Assembly (NCBI RefSeq): GCF_900100535.1
Contig: NZ_FNDG01000009.1
Coordinates: forward strand, 1 to 64,000
Reading direction: 5' to 3'
Length of the DNA stretch: 64,000 nucleotides
From: Phytopseudomonas flavescens
GTDB taxonomy: Bacteria; Pseudomonadota; Gammaproteobacteria; Pseudomonadales; Pseudomonadaceae
Under the pieces are notes generated by a model. That model saw nothing but the letters and a program-made list of their open reading frames with translations, made no database searches and had not been told where the DNA came from. Positions 49,101 through 57,007 of this stretch are shown here, one piece after another; within the stretch, counting starts at the first letter, position 1, and each line of letters opens with the position of its first letter. Position numbers and translations under genes: made by a program.

Positions 49101-49457
49101 TGCAATGGCGTGCCGGTGCCCTTGCACGCCACCGGCAGAGCCGGCGAGTTCGTTGCCGGGGTGCGCTTCCGTGCCTGGCAGCCCGCAGCCTGCCTGCAAC
49201 CGACCATCGGCGTGCATGCGCCGTTGATCTTCGACCTGGTGGACACCTGGATGAACCGCTCCATCGGTGGATGCCAGTATCATGTCGCCCATCCGGGCGG
49301 GCGCAACTATGACAGCCTGCCGGTGAACGCCTATGAGGCGGAAAGCCGACGCCTGGCTCGCTTCTTCCGCCTGGGCCACAGCCCGGGGAAACGCGCGGCG
49401 CTGGCACCGAGCCGCAACCATGAGCTGCCGATGACCCTGGACCTGCGCCGCCTCTGA
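46167..49457 (+). CDS. Transglutaminase-DUF2126 (circularly permuted GS-like ligase) fusion
   Basis: This protein of 1096 residues has an N-terminal Bact_transglu_N domain (VSIHVALHHVTHYRYDRAIN) and a transglutaminase-like core with Cys180 (SGSCRDSSWLLVQL), His229 (LHAWCEVYLPGAGW) and Asp245 (GLDPTSG). The DUF2126/COG4196 domain from about residue 300 has LTMGGEPTFVALDYPDDAEW, VIEVNIHPAASW, DGRHTGTGGGNHFVLGG and GLLELRAFEMPPHAQMSLAQ. DUF2126 has been proposed as a permuted glutamine-synthetase-like amidoligase. GTG 46167 is preceded by a perfect AGGAGG and was preferred to a start 71 codons upstream. It is first of a three-gene unit. Confidence 0.88.
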   Translation: MSIHVALHHVTHYRYDRAINLGPQIIRLRPAPHSRTRILSYSLSVEPGEHFINWQQDPQGNYLARLVFPEKTRELRVEVDLVAEMAVFNPFDFFLEPYAEQIPLTYTAGEQRELAPYLVKLPGEARFNDYLANIDRTPKASVDFLVALNQRLAADIDYLIRMEPGVQTPEQTLANASGSCRDSSWLLVQLFRHLGLAARFVSGYLIQLSADVKSLDGPSGTEVDFTDLHAWCEVYLPGAGWIGLDPTSGLFAGEGHIPLACSPEPSSAAPISGAVDDCESEFSHEMRVERIWEAPRVTKPYSDNQWRDIVDLGRRVDEDLQAADVRLTMGGEPTFVALDYPDDAEWNTAALGPNKRRLATDLFLRLREHYAPAALVHFGQGKWYPGEQLPRWSLNAFWRRDGQPVWHNAELLADEGRDYGADADTAARFLAHLAERLGVDAAHSFPAFEDGLYYLWREGRLPDNVSPEDARLADPLERERLRRVFEQGFDRVIGHVLPLARDSRRAGWRSGSWYLRDEYCRLVPGDSALGYRLPLDSLPWVKAEEYPYVTPADPSQVFAPLPGAAELQHQARGVWNGSRGNAPGKPKRGQSAADVVRTALCAEPRDGRLYLFMPPLSDLEDYLELVAAIEETAAELDCPVLLEGYEPPNDPRLQFFRVTPDPGVIEVNIHPAASWDELVERTEFLYEQARQCRLSSEKFMIDGRHTGTGGGNHFVLGGATPADSPFLRRPDLLRSLISYWHNHPSLSYLFSGLFIGPTSQAPRVDEARNDALYELEIAFAQMPEPGRECPPWLVDRLLRNLLVDVTGNTHRAEFCIDKLYSPDSASGRLGLLELRAFEMPPHAQMSLAQQLLLRALIARFWKEPYRPARLVRWGTELHDRFLLSHFVEQDFADVLQELTTFGYRLRADWFAAHFEFRFPKAGDFNVRGIDLELRQALEPWHVLGEEGAVGGTVRYVDSSLERMQVKVNGLTPDRYVLTCNGVPVPLHATGRAGEFVAGVRFRAWQPAACLQPTIGVHAPLIFDLVDTWMNRSIGGCQYHVAHPGGRNYDSLPVNAYEAESRRLARFFRLGHSPGKRAALAPSRNHELPMTLDLRRL

Positions 49458-49512
49458 CGGCGCGGGTTATGCTCTTATTGCAATCCCACGACAAGATATC
49501 ACCGAGACATCG

Positions 49513-52005
49513 ATGGCTGACCTGCTCGCCGATTATCCGCCCAACGATGGGGGCTACGATGAACTGCTCGACGCCAGCGGGCAGGTTCGCCCGCACTGGC
49601 GCAGGCTGCTGGCCCACCTGCAACGCAGCCGCCCTGCGCAGTTGCAGCAGCGCCAGGCCATGCTGACCCGACAGATCCAGGAAAACGGCGTTACCTATAA
49701 CGTCTACGCCGATCCCGATGGCGCGGACCGACCCTGGGAACTGGATCTGCTGCCCAACCTGATTCCTGCCGCCGAGTGGCAGACCATCGCCGCCGGGGTG
49801 GCGCAGCGTGCCGTGCTGCTCGACAGGGTGCTGGCCGATCTCTACGGCCCGCAGCAGTTGCTGGCCGACGGCCTGCTGCCGCCGGAACTGGTCTTCGGCC
49901 ACGAGAATTTCCTCTGGCCGTGCCAGGGGCTGCAGCCACCGGGCGGCACCTTCCTGCATGTGTACGCCGTGGACCTGGCCCGTGCCCCCGATGGCCGCTG
50001 GTGGGTGACGGCGGATCGTACCCAGGCGCCTTCCGGTGCCGGTTATGCACTGGAAAACCGGCAGATCGTTTCCCGTGCCTTCCCGGAGCTGTACCGTGAC
50101 CTCGGCGTGCAATACCTGTCGGGGTTCTTCCGTACCCTGCAGGACACCCTGGCGCGCCAGGCCCCGGCCGATGGCGAAACGCCGCTGGTGGTGGTGCTGA
50201 CCCCCGGGCGTTTCAACGAGAGCTACTTCGAACACCTCTACCTGGCACGCCAGCTGGGCTATCCACTGGTCGAAGGCAGCGACCTGACCGTGCGCGACGC
50301 CACCCTCTATCTCAAGACCCTCGCCGGGTTGCGCCGCGTGCATGCGGTGCTGCGCCGTCTCGACGATGACTTCTGCGACCCCCTGGAGCTGCGTACCGAC
50401 TCCGCGCTGGGTGTGCCCGGCCTGCTGGAGGCGGTGCGTCAGGGGCGGGTACTGGTGGCCAACGCGCTGGGCAGCGGAGTGCTCGAGGCGCCTGGGCTAC
50501 CGGGCTTCCTGCCGGCGATCAGCGAGAAGCTGCTGGGTGAGCCGTTGCTGCTGCCGAGCGTCGCCAGTTGGTGGTGCGGCGAGGCACCGGTACTGGAGCA
50601 AGCCCTGGAAAAACTGCCGGAGCTGCTGATCCGTCCGAGTTTTCCCTCGCAGAGTTTCACCCCGGTGTTCGGCCATGACCTGGATGCCGCGCAGCGTGCC
50701 GAACTGGCCGCACGCCTGCGTCTGCGCCCCTATGCCTACGTCGCCCAGGCGCTGGCACAATTGTCCCAGGCGCCGGTCTGGCACGCGGAAGAGGGCACGC
50801 TGCAGCCCCGAGCCATCGGCATGCGCGTGTTCGCCGTGGCCAGTGCCGAGGGTTATCGGGTGATGGCGGGCGGCCTGACCCGGGTGGCCGCGGAAGCGGA
50901 TGCCGAAGTGGTGTCCATGCAGCGTGGGGGGGCCAGCAAGGACACCTGGGTGCTCGGCGAGCGCCACGGACCGGGTGAACCCTGGCAGGGCATGCGCCCG
51001 CTGGGCGCCGCCGATCTGGTGCGCAGCGACCCCTACCTGCCGTCGCGGGTGGTAGAAAACCTGTTCTGGTTCGGCCGCTACAGCGAGCGCTGCGAAGACA
51101 GCGCGCGGCTGTTGCGCATCATGCTCGGTCGTTACGTCGATGACGATGACGATCCACAGGCCCTGGACGCTGCGCTGGACCTGGGCGAAAGCCTCGGCCT
51201 GCTGCCAGATGAGGAGCACGGCGCACTGGATGCCCGGCTGCTGGAGGCGGTGCTCGGTGCCGAATGGCCGGCCAGCCTGCGCACCAACCTGCAACGTCTG
51301 CAATGGACCGCGGGCAGCGTGCGCGGCAAGCTGTCCCAGGCCAACTGGCAGGCGCTGGTAGAGCTGCAGCGTGACGCGCAGAACCTGGAGGCCCGTGGCG
51401 GCGATTTCGGCCAGTTGCTGGACTTCCTCAACCGCCTGCTGATGTCCCTGGCGGCGCTCTCCGGTTTCGCCCTGGACGACATGACCCGTGACGACGGCTG
51501 GCGCTTTCTGATGATCGGCCGCTGCATCGAGCGCCTGCAGTTCCTCTGCGACAGCGTCGGCGGCTTCCTGCGCGGCAGCGCGCCCGACGATCAGTCGGCG
51601 CTGCAATGGCTGCTGGAGCTGGGTAACAGCAGCATCACCTACCGCACCCGCTACATGGCGTCGGCACAGCTGATTCCGGTACTCGACCTGCTCCTGCTCG
51701 ATGAGCAGAACCCCCATGCGGTGCTGTTCCAGGTGCGTACATTGCTGCGCTCGCTGGACAGCCTGGCCGAGCGCTTCCACTTGCCCGAGGCGCCGGCGCT
51801 GGCGCAGCTCGAGCGGCAGTTGAGCGCTGTCGATCTGCGCAGCCTGGAAAACCCGTTGTTCGGTGCCCGCGGTATTCGCGCGGTACTCGATGGCCTGGCC
51901 GACCTGCTCGAGGCCATCGGCCAGGCGTCCGGCAAGGCGTCGGACCAGCTGGCCCTGCGCTTTTTCGTGCACGTTGCCGCCAGCCAGGGGACCCGCTCGT
52001 CATGA
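49513..52005 (+). CDS. Circularly permuted ATP-grasp type 2 - Alpha-E protein
   Basis: This protein of 830 residues is a fusion of COG2308 (permuted ATP-grasp, roughly residues 50-490) and COG2307 (Alpha-E, from about residue 510). The ATP-grasp part shows RAVLLDRVLADLYGPQQLL, YAVDLARAPDGRWWVTADRT, VVVLTPGRFNESYFEHLYLA and the IRPSFPSQS region. The Alpha-E signature is SRVVENLFWFGRYSERCEDS. It is predicted to activate a carboxylate and form an amide bond, but no member has a proven substrate. It overlaps the next gene by ATGA. Confidence 0.88.
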   Translation: MADLLADYPPNDGGYDELLDASGQVRPHWRRLLAHLQRSRPAQLQQRQAMLTRQIQENGVTYNVYADPDGADRPWELDLLPNLIPAAEWQTIAAGVAQRAVLLDRVLADLYGPQQLLADGLLPPELVFGHENFLWPCQGLQPPGGTFLHVYAVDLARAPDGRWWVTADRTQAPSGAGYALENRQIVSRAFPELYRDLGVQYLSGFFRTLQDTLARQAPADGETPLVVVLTPGRFNESYFEHLYLARQLGYPLVEGSDLTVRDATLYLKTLAGLRRVHAVLRRLDDDFCDPLELRTDSALGVPGLLEAVRQGRVLVANALGSGVLEAPGLPGFLPAISEKLLGEPLLLPSVASWWCGEAPVLEQALEKLPELLIRPSFPSQSFTPVFGHDLDAAQRAELAARLRLRPYAYVAQALAQLSQAPVWHAEEGTLQPRAIGMRVFAVASAEGYRVMAGGLTRVAAEADAEVVSMQRGGASKDTWVLGERHGPGEPWQGMRPLGAADLVRSDPYLPSRVVENLFWFGRYSERCEDSARLLRIMLGRYVDDDDDPQALDAALDLGESLGLLPDEEHGALDARLLEAVLGAEWPASLRTNLQRLQWTAGSVRGKLSQANWQALVELQRDAQNLEARGGDFGQLLDFLNRLLMSLAALSGFALDDMTRDDGWRFLMIGRCIERLQFLCDSVGGFLRGSAPDDQSALQWLLELGNSSITYRTRYMASAQLIPVLDLLLLDEQNPHAVLFQVRTLLRSLDSLAERFHLPEAPALAQLERQLSAVDLRSLENPLFGARGIRAVLDGLADLLEAIGQASGKASDQLALRFFVHVAASQGTRSS

Positions 52006-52898
52006 GTGCACGTTATCAGGTGCTGCACGACACCCATTATCGCTACGCCTCGCCGGTGTCCCTGGCCCAGCAACTGGCCCACCTTTGGCCACGCGACTGC
52101 CCCTGGCAACGCTGTGAAGAGCGCCATCTGCAGATCACACCGCAGCCCTGCCTGCGTCACGACAGCCTCGATGTATTCGGCAATCCGCTGACCCGCCTGG
52201 TCTTCGAGCGCCCCCACGACGCCCTGAAGGTCTGTGCCAGGCTGAACGTCGAGGTGCTGCCACGGGCTTACCTCGATCTGCAGGATTCGCCATCCTGGGA
52301 GTCCGCCCGCGAAGCCCTGGGCTACCACGGTCGGTCCTGGGAGCCAGCACTGCTGGATGCCACGCGCTACCGTTTTCAGTCACCCTATGTGCGCCTGAAG
52401 CGCGCCTTCAGCCTGTTCGCCGACGATTGCTTCCTGCCCGAGCAGCCGCTGCTGCTCTCGGTGCGCGCGCTGATGCAGAAGATCTTCGACGAGTTCACCT
52501 TCGACGCCGAAGCCACCCAGGTGGCGACGCCGCTGCTCAAGGTGCTCGAGGAGCGCCGCGGGGTCTGTCAGGACTTCGCCCACCTGATGCTCGCCTGCCT
52601 GCGTTCCCGGGGCCTGGCGGCGCGCTACGTCAGCGGCTACCTGCTCACCCAGCCGCCTCCCGGCCAGCCGCGGCTGATCGGTGCCGATGCCTCGCATGCC
52701 TGGGTGTCGGTGTATTGCCCGCGCAACGGCTGGGTGGACTTCGACCCGACCAACAACATCCTGCCGGCGCTGGAGCACATCACCCTGGCCTGGGGCCGGG
52801 ACTTTTCCGATGTTTCCCCGTTGCGCGGGGTGATTCTCGGTGGGGGTGACCACGATCCCGAGGTGCAGGTGACGGTGATGCCCATCGAGACGGCATGA
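52002..52898 (+). CDS. Transglutaminase-like cysteine peptidase family protein
   Basis: This protein of 298 residues has a Bact_transglu_N segment (YQVLHDTHYRYASPVSLAQQ) and an intact transglutaminase-like triad: Cys189 (RRGVCQDFAHLMLACLRSRG), His232 (DASHAWVSVYCPRNGW) and Asp248 (DFDPTNN). Such proteins cleave or ligate peptide amide bonds. It is translationally coupled to the ATP-grasp/Alpha-E gene (ATGA). Together with the first gene, the operon carries two transglutaminase-type domains and two ATP-dependent ligase-type domains. Confidence 0.9.
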   Translation: MSARYQVLHDTHYRYASPVSLAQQLAHLWPRDCPWQRCEERHLQITPQPCLRHDSLDVFGNPLTRLVFERPHDALKVCARLNVEVLPRAYLDLQDSPSWESAREALGYHGRSWEPALLDATRYRFQSPYVRLKRAFSLFADDCFLPEQPLLLSVRALMQKIFDEFTFDAEATQVATPLLKVLEERRGVCQDFAHLMLACLRSRGLAARYVSGYLLTQPPPGQPRLIGADASHAWVSVYCPRNGWVDFDPTNNILPALEHITLAWGRDFSDVSPLRGVILGGGDHDPEVQVTVMPIETA

Positions 52899-52918
52899 AC
52901 AATGCGGAAGGCGTGGTA

Positions 52919-53218
52919 TCAGCCGACTATCACGCGTATCACGGCAATCAGCTGGAAGGCGCAGAAGAAACCCAGGGCGACGCGCATCGGCTTCGACAGG
53001 TTGCTGCCCAGGCTTTCCCGCAATGGCTGGAGCATGAAGCGGGGCGTCAGTGCCAGGCCAACCACCAGCGACACCACGGCGAACATCGAAAAGAACTCGC
53101 TGCTCATGGGTGGTACGCCGGTCGTGAAGCCATACAGCAGGCAACCGACGGCCACGGCGAAGAAAGCCCCTGAAATCAGGCGCTCCTTGGCTGTCCAGGA
53201 GGAAAAATTCACAGGCAT
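52919..53218 (-). CDS. Small membrane protein of unknown function
   Basis: This 99-residue protein has two or three membrane helices (LISGAFFAVAVGCLLYGFTT, FFSMFAVVSLVVGLALTPRF, VALGFFCAFQLIAVIRVIV). The start ATG 53218 is preceded by GGAGCA and lies inside a longer frame whose first 45 codons look non-coding. It is convergent with the transglutaminase gene, with a gap of only 20 bp. No family was recognised. The 168 bp to the DUF58 gene hold nothing else I could identify. Confidence 0.6.
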   Translation of the reverse strand: MPVNFSSWTAKERLISGAFFAVAVGCLLYGFTTGVPPMSSEFFSMFAVVSLVVGLALTPRFMLQPLRESLGSNLSKPMRVALGFFCAFQLIAVIRVIVG

Positions 53219-53386
53219 GTGCTCCACAGGCGAAATCGATGGGGCGCAGTATAAGGAATGGTGCGTGTCCAGGGCAGCCGCCAGAAACAAACAACTGTCA
53301 CCTGCAGCCTGCGATTGAGCCCAGCGAAACCCGGGGCATGATCTGCCGGGCATCGCTGCGCTCCATCCGCGCAGCCAGAATGGCTG

Positions 53387-54718
53387 TTACAGCACGCCGG
53401 CCTTTTTCCAGGCCAGGTAGCGGTTGACCAGCTCGGGGCCGAGTTCGCCCGGCCGGGCGTCGAGCACCGGGACGTTGTGGGCGGCCAGGCGCTCGTGCAG
53501 GGTGTTGCGGGCGTTGAGGTAGTCCACGGCGCCGCAGTAGTTCAAGGCCGACTCGTAGTCATGCACCTGGGTATGCCGCAGGCTGTCGAGCACTTCCTCG
53601 CGCAGGCTGGCGATCAGCACCCGGTGCCTGCGCTCCAGGCGTTTCACCGCCCCCAGCAACTCCTCGTCATCTTCGTCGCGCAGGTTGCTGATCAGCACCA
53701 CCAGGGCCCGCCTGCCCTGGCGGCCGAGCAGGCTATCGGCTGCGGCGGCGTAGTCGGCCGGGCGCTGGGTGCTCTGCAGGTCGTAGACGGCGTTGAGTAG
53801 CACATTGACCTGAGCCTGGCCCTTGACCGGCGCCAGGTAGCGGTTTTGCTCGCCGGCGAAGGTCATCAGGCCCACCGCATCGCCCTGGCGCAGGGCCACG
53901 TAGCCGAGCAGCAGGCTGGCGTTGAGCGCATGGTCGAAATGCGACAGCTCGCCGTCCTGGCTGCGCATGCGGCGGCCGCAGTCGATCAGAAACAGGATCT
54001 GCTGGTCACGTTCGTCCTGATACTCACGGGCGATGGGCGTGCGCTTGCGCGCCGTGGCCTTCCAGTCGATCTGGCGCAGCGTGTCGCCATCGCGGAATTC
54101 GCGCAGTTGATGAAATTCCTGGCCGAGGCCGCGCCGCTGCTGCTGGCGCACGCCCAACTGGGCGACCCAGTCGTCCACGGCCATCAGTTGCGCGCCGTAC
54201 AGGCGGGCGAAATCCGGGTAGACGCGCGCTTCGTCGCGCACGTCCAGGCGGCGCCGCGCCTGCCACAGATGCAACGGGCTGGGCAGGCTGACCTCGCAGC
54301 GCGCAAAGACGAAATGACCCCGCAGCAACGGACGCACCCGGTAGCTGAAGGTGGTCTGTTCGCCCGGGCGCAGCTCGACCCGCTGCGGCAGATGCTCGAC
54401 AGCCATGTCCTGGGGGACATGGTCGAATACCTGGACGTGCAGGGCACGCGGGTAGGTGTGATGGACGGTCAGTCGCACGTCGCTCCAGCGACCCAGCGGC
54501 AGGTTGCCCGGCAGGTGCCGCTGTACACGTGGCGATGCTCGGCGGTGCAGGCGCAGGGCGTCGATCAGTGCGGCGCCCGTGAGCACCAGCAAGGCGCCCC
54601 ACCACAGCGCGAGGAGACGCCCCGGCACGGCAACGGACAGGGCATCCAGCGCGCCGAGCACGATGGCGATCGCCAGCAGCCCGGCCAGCAGGCTCAGCAG
54701 CAGGGAGGAAGGCTTCAT
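53387..54718 (-). CDS. DUF58 domain protein
   Basis: This protein of 443 residues has two N-terminal membrane helices (LLSLLAGLLAIAIVLGALDA, LLALWWGALLVLTGAALIDA), a central beta-rich part and a vWA-like DUF58 domain. The signature IDWKATARKRTPIAREYQDE is followed by LFLIDCGRRMRS with a MIDAS-like Asp. These proteins pair with MoxR ATPases, probably as assembly partners for membrane proteins or complexes. It is last in the operon, 25 bp after moxR. Confidence 0.88.
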   Translation of the reverse strand: MKPSSLLLSLLAGLLAIAIVLGALDALSVAVPGRLLALWWGALLVLTGAALIDALRLHRRASPRVQRHLPGNLPLGRWSDVRLTVHHTYPRALHVQVFDHVPQDMAVEHLPQRVELRPGEQTTFSYRVRPLLRGHFVFARCEVSLPSPLHLWQARRRLDVRDEARVYPDFARLYGAQLMAVDDWVAQLGVRQQQRRGLGQEFHQLREFRDGDTLRQIDWKATARKRTPIAREYQDERDQQILFLIDCGRRMRSQDGELSHFDHALNASLLLGYVALRQGDAVGLMTFAGEQNRYLAPVKGQAQVNVLLNAVYDLQSTQRPADYAAAADSLLGRQGRRALVVLISNLRDEDDEELLGAVKRLERRHRVLIASLREEVLDSLRHTQVHDYESALNYCGAVDYLNARNTLHERLAAHNVPVLDARPGELGPELVNRYLAWKKAGVL

Positions 54719-54743
54719 GCCGGGCTATCCAGGATCGAAGCGT

Positions 54744-55790
54744 TCATAGACGGGGCGCGTGAACCTGATCGAGCAATTGCAGCAGAACCTGATCGATGGA
54801 CAGCCCCTCGATATCCAGCTCCGGCGACAGGCGCACGCGATGGTGCAACACGGCCAGGGCGCAGCCCTTGATGTCATCGGGCAGCACGAAGTCGCCGCCA
54901 CGCAGCAGGGCACGGGCGCGCCCACCGCGCACCAGCGCGATGGACGCGCGGGGCCCGGCGCCGATGGCCAGGCCCGGCCAGCTGCGGGTCGCACGGGCGA
55001 GGCGCACGGCGTAATCGAGCACCTGCTCGTCCAGCGGCAGATCGCCGGCGATCCTCTGCATGATCAGTACGTCCTTGGCTTGCAGCAGTGTGCGCAAGGG
55101 CGTGACCTCGAGCATGTCGGCCTTGGTCGAGCGGGTCACCTGACGGACCATGCTGAGCTCTTCGTCCTGCTCGGGATAATCCATGTGCAGCTTGAGCATG
55201 AAACGGTCGAGTTCGGCTTCCGGCAGCGGGTAGGTGCCTTCCTGTTCGATGGGGTTCTGGGTGGCCAGCACCATGAACGGCAGCGGCACCGCCAGCGCGC
55301 GGCCTTCCAGGGTCACCTGGCGCTCCTGCATGACTTCCAGCAGGGCTGCCTGGGTCTTGGCCGGGGCGCGGTTGATCTCGTCGGCGAGCAGCAGGTTGGT
55401 GAAGATCGGCCCCTTGCGCAGCTTGAACTGTTCGCTCTGCAGGTCGTACACGGCATGGCCGGTGATGTCGCTGGGCATCAGGTCGGGCGTGAACTGGATA
55501 CGTGCGAACTCGCCGCCGAAGCAGCGGGCCAGGGCGCGCACCAGCAGGGTCTTGCCCAGGCCGGGCACGCCTTCGAGCAGCACATGGCCACCGGCGATCA
55601 GCGCGGTGAGCACATCATCGATCACCGCCGTCTGGCCGATCACCGCCTTCTGTAGCTCCAGGCGCAGGGCCTGGGCCAACTGGCTGGCACGCTGGCGCTG
55701 CTGGGCGATATTGCTGGTGGCCGGCACGGCGGCCGTATCGGCCGCTTCGCTGGTCGGACTGCTCGGCTGATCGGGCGTGTATTCGCTCAT
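54744..55790 (-). CDS. MoxR-family AAA+ ATPase
   Basis: This AAA+ chaperone of 348 residues has Walker A LLEGVPGLGKTLLVRALARC (near residue 71) and Walker B LLLADEINRAPAKTQAALLE. The sensor motif VLATQNPIEQEGTYPLPEAE and an arginine-finger helix region follow. The Ser/Thr/Pro-rich first 30 residues are variable. MoxR proteins ATP-dependently assemble or activate partner complexes. The ATG overlaps the TGA of the DUF4350 gene. Confidence 0.92.
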   Translation of the reverse strand: MSEYTPDQPSSPTSEAADTAAVPATSNIAQQRQRASQLAQALRLELQKAVIGQTAVIDDVLTALIAGGHVLLEGVPGLGKTLLVRALARCFGGEFARIQFTPDLMPSDITGHAVYDLQSEQFKLRKGPIFTNLLLADEINRAPAKTQAALLEVMQERQVTLEGRALAVPLPFMVLATQNPIEQEGTYPLPEAELDRFMLKLHMDYPEQDEELSMVRQVTRSTKADMLEVTPLRTLLQAKDVLIMQRIAGDLPLDEQVLDYAVRLARATRSWPGLAIGAGPRASIALVRGGRARALLRGGDFVLPDDIKGCALAVLHHRVRLSPELDIEGLSIDQVLLQLLDQVHAPRL

Positions 55791-57007
55791 AGGGCATTCC
55801 TGAGTGTTTGCAGGTGGGCGACCTGGCGGGTGAAGTCGCTGGCGGAAAGGCGTTGCTTGCTCAGCGGGCGCATGGCCTGGCTGATGGCCGTAGACGGTTG
55901 GCGGCTGAGGCGGCCGAGTATCTGCCACTGATCGGCGACGCCCAGGCGCTCGAAGCCGGGGTGACGGCGACGGGCGCGGCGCAGTATGTCCTGCTGCAGG
56001 TTGTCCAGCAGGCGCTGCTGGCCAGCATGGCGGAGCAGGAAGTCGGCTGCACCGCGCAGGTGTTCCTGCAATTGCCGGCGGCTCGCCGGTTGCGCTTGCA
56101 ACAGCGGGCCGCGACGCTGGCCGGCGTGCCAGAGGCCCAGTAGCAGCAGGAGGCCGAGGGCCAGCAGGGCCGGAGCGAAGTGGCGTTGCAGGAGGGTCAG
56201 CAGGTTGTCGCGGTCGGCGTTGTAGACCAGGGTGACGGCACTGTCCTGGGTGAGGTACCAGAGCAGCCAGGCGTTGTCGTAATCGGCCAGGTTGGCGTTC
56301 TGCCAGATCCAGGCGTCGGTGACGATGCTGATCAGCCCATCGCCGCGGTAGATCTGCAGCAGGTGCGTGGCTTCGCCGCTGTTGGCCCAGACATGGGCCA
56401 GGTTATTGGCGTCGTAGAGGTGGAAATCGGTATCGAAATCGACATAGGCCGGCGCCTGCTCGTTCTCCAGGTACAGTTTGGTCAGCTGCGGATAGGCATC
56501 CGTCGGTTTTTCTCCGCTTTGCTCGCTGGCTGGCTCCGGGGTTTCTTCGTCGGCAGCGCTGTCCGCTTCTTCCTCGTCTTCGTCGAGTTTCTCGACCGGG
56601 TATTGCTGCACGCCCAGGGCATCGAGCAGCAGGTCGCCGCTCTGGCCTTTTTCCTCATCCCACATGCGCTCGGCGATGAACAGCAGGTGACCACCCTGTG
56701 CCGCCCATTGCAGCAGGCGCTGGCTTTGGCGTGGCGTCAGGTTGCTGCGGTTACCGAGCAACACCAGGGTATGGCCACGGCTGGGCAATGTGGCCAGGCC
56801 GGCGAGATTGTCGGCACGCGCCACCTCCAGGCCCTGTTTGCGCAGGAAATGCTCGGCGGCCATATAGGGGTTGGCGCGTGCCTGTGGTGAGGGGCCGTGG
56901 CTCACTTCCTCCTGGTAGGGCTCGGCACGGCCCAGTAAATAGCTGCCGAGCAGGCCTAGGCCCAGTACCAGCAAAGCACCGATGACGAAACGTGCGGTGC
57001 GATTCAT
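55787..57007 (-). CDS. DUF4350 domain protein
   Basis: This membrane-anchored protein of 406 residues has an N-terminal helix (FVIGALLVLGLGLLGSYLLG), a periplasmic DUF4350 part (LPSRGHTLVLLGNRSNLTPR, then LLQWAAQGGHLLFIAERMW) and an acidic linker rich in Glu and Asp at about 145-170. A second helix (FAPALLALGLLLLLGLWHAG) leads to a cytoplasmic tail. It overlaps DUF4129 upstream and moxR downstream by four bases each. The role is unknown outside the MoxR association. Confidence 0.82.
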   Translation of the reverse strand: MNRTARFVIGALLVLGLGLLGSYLLGRAEPYQEEVSHGPSPQARANPYMAAEHFLRKQGLEVARADNLAGLATLPSRGHTLVLLGNRSNLTPRQSQRLLQWAAQGGHLLFIAERMWDEEKGQSGDLLLDALGVQQYPVEKLDEDEEEADSAADEETPEPASEQSGEKPTDAYPQLTKLYLENEQAPAYVDFDTDFHLYDANNLAHVWANSGEATHLLQIYRGDGLISIVTDAWIWQNANLADYDNAWLLWYLTQDSAVTLVYNADRDNLLTLLQRHFAPALLALGLLLLLGLWHAGQRRGPLLQAQPASRRQLQEHLRGAADFLLRHAGQQRLLDNLQQDILRRARRRHPGFERLGVADQWQILGRLSRQPSTAISQAMRPLSKQRLSASDFTRQVAHLQTLRNAL

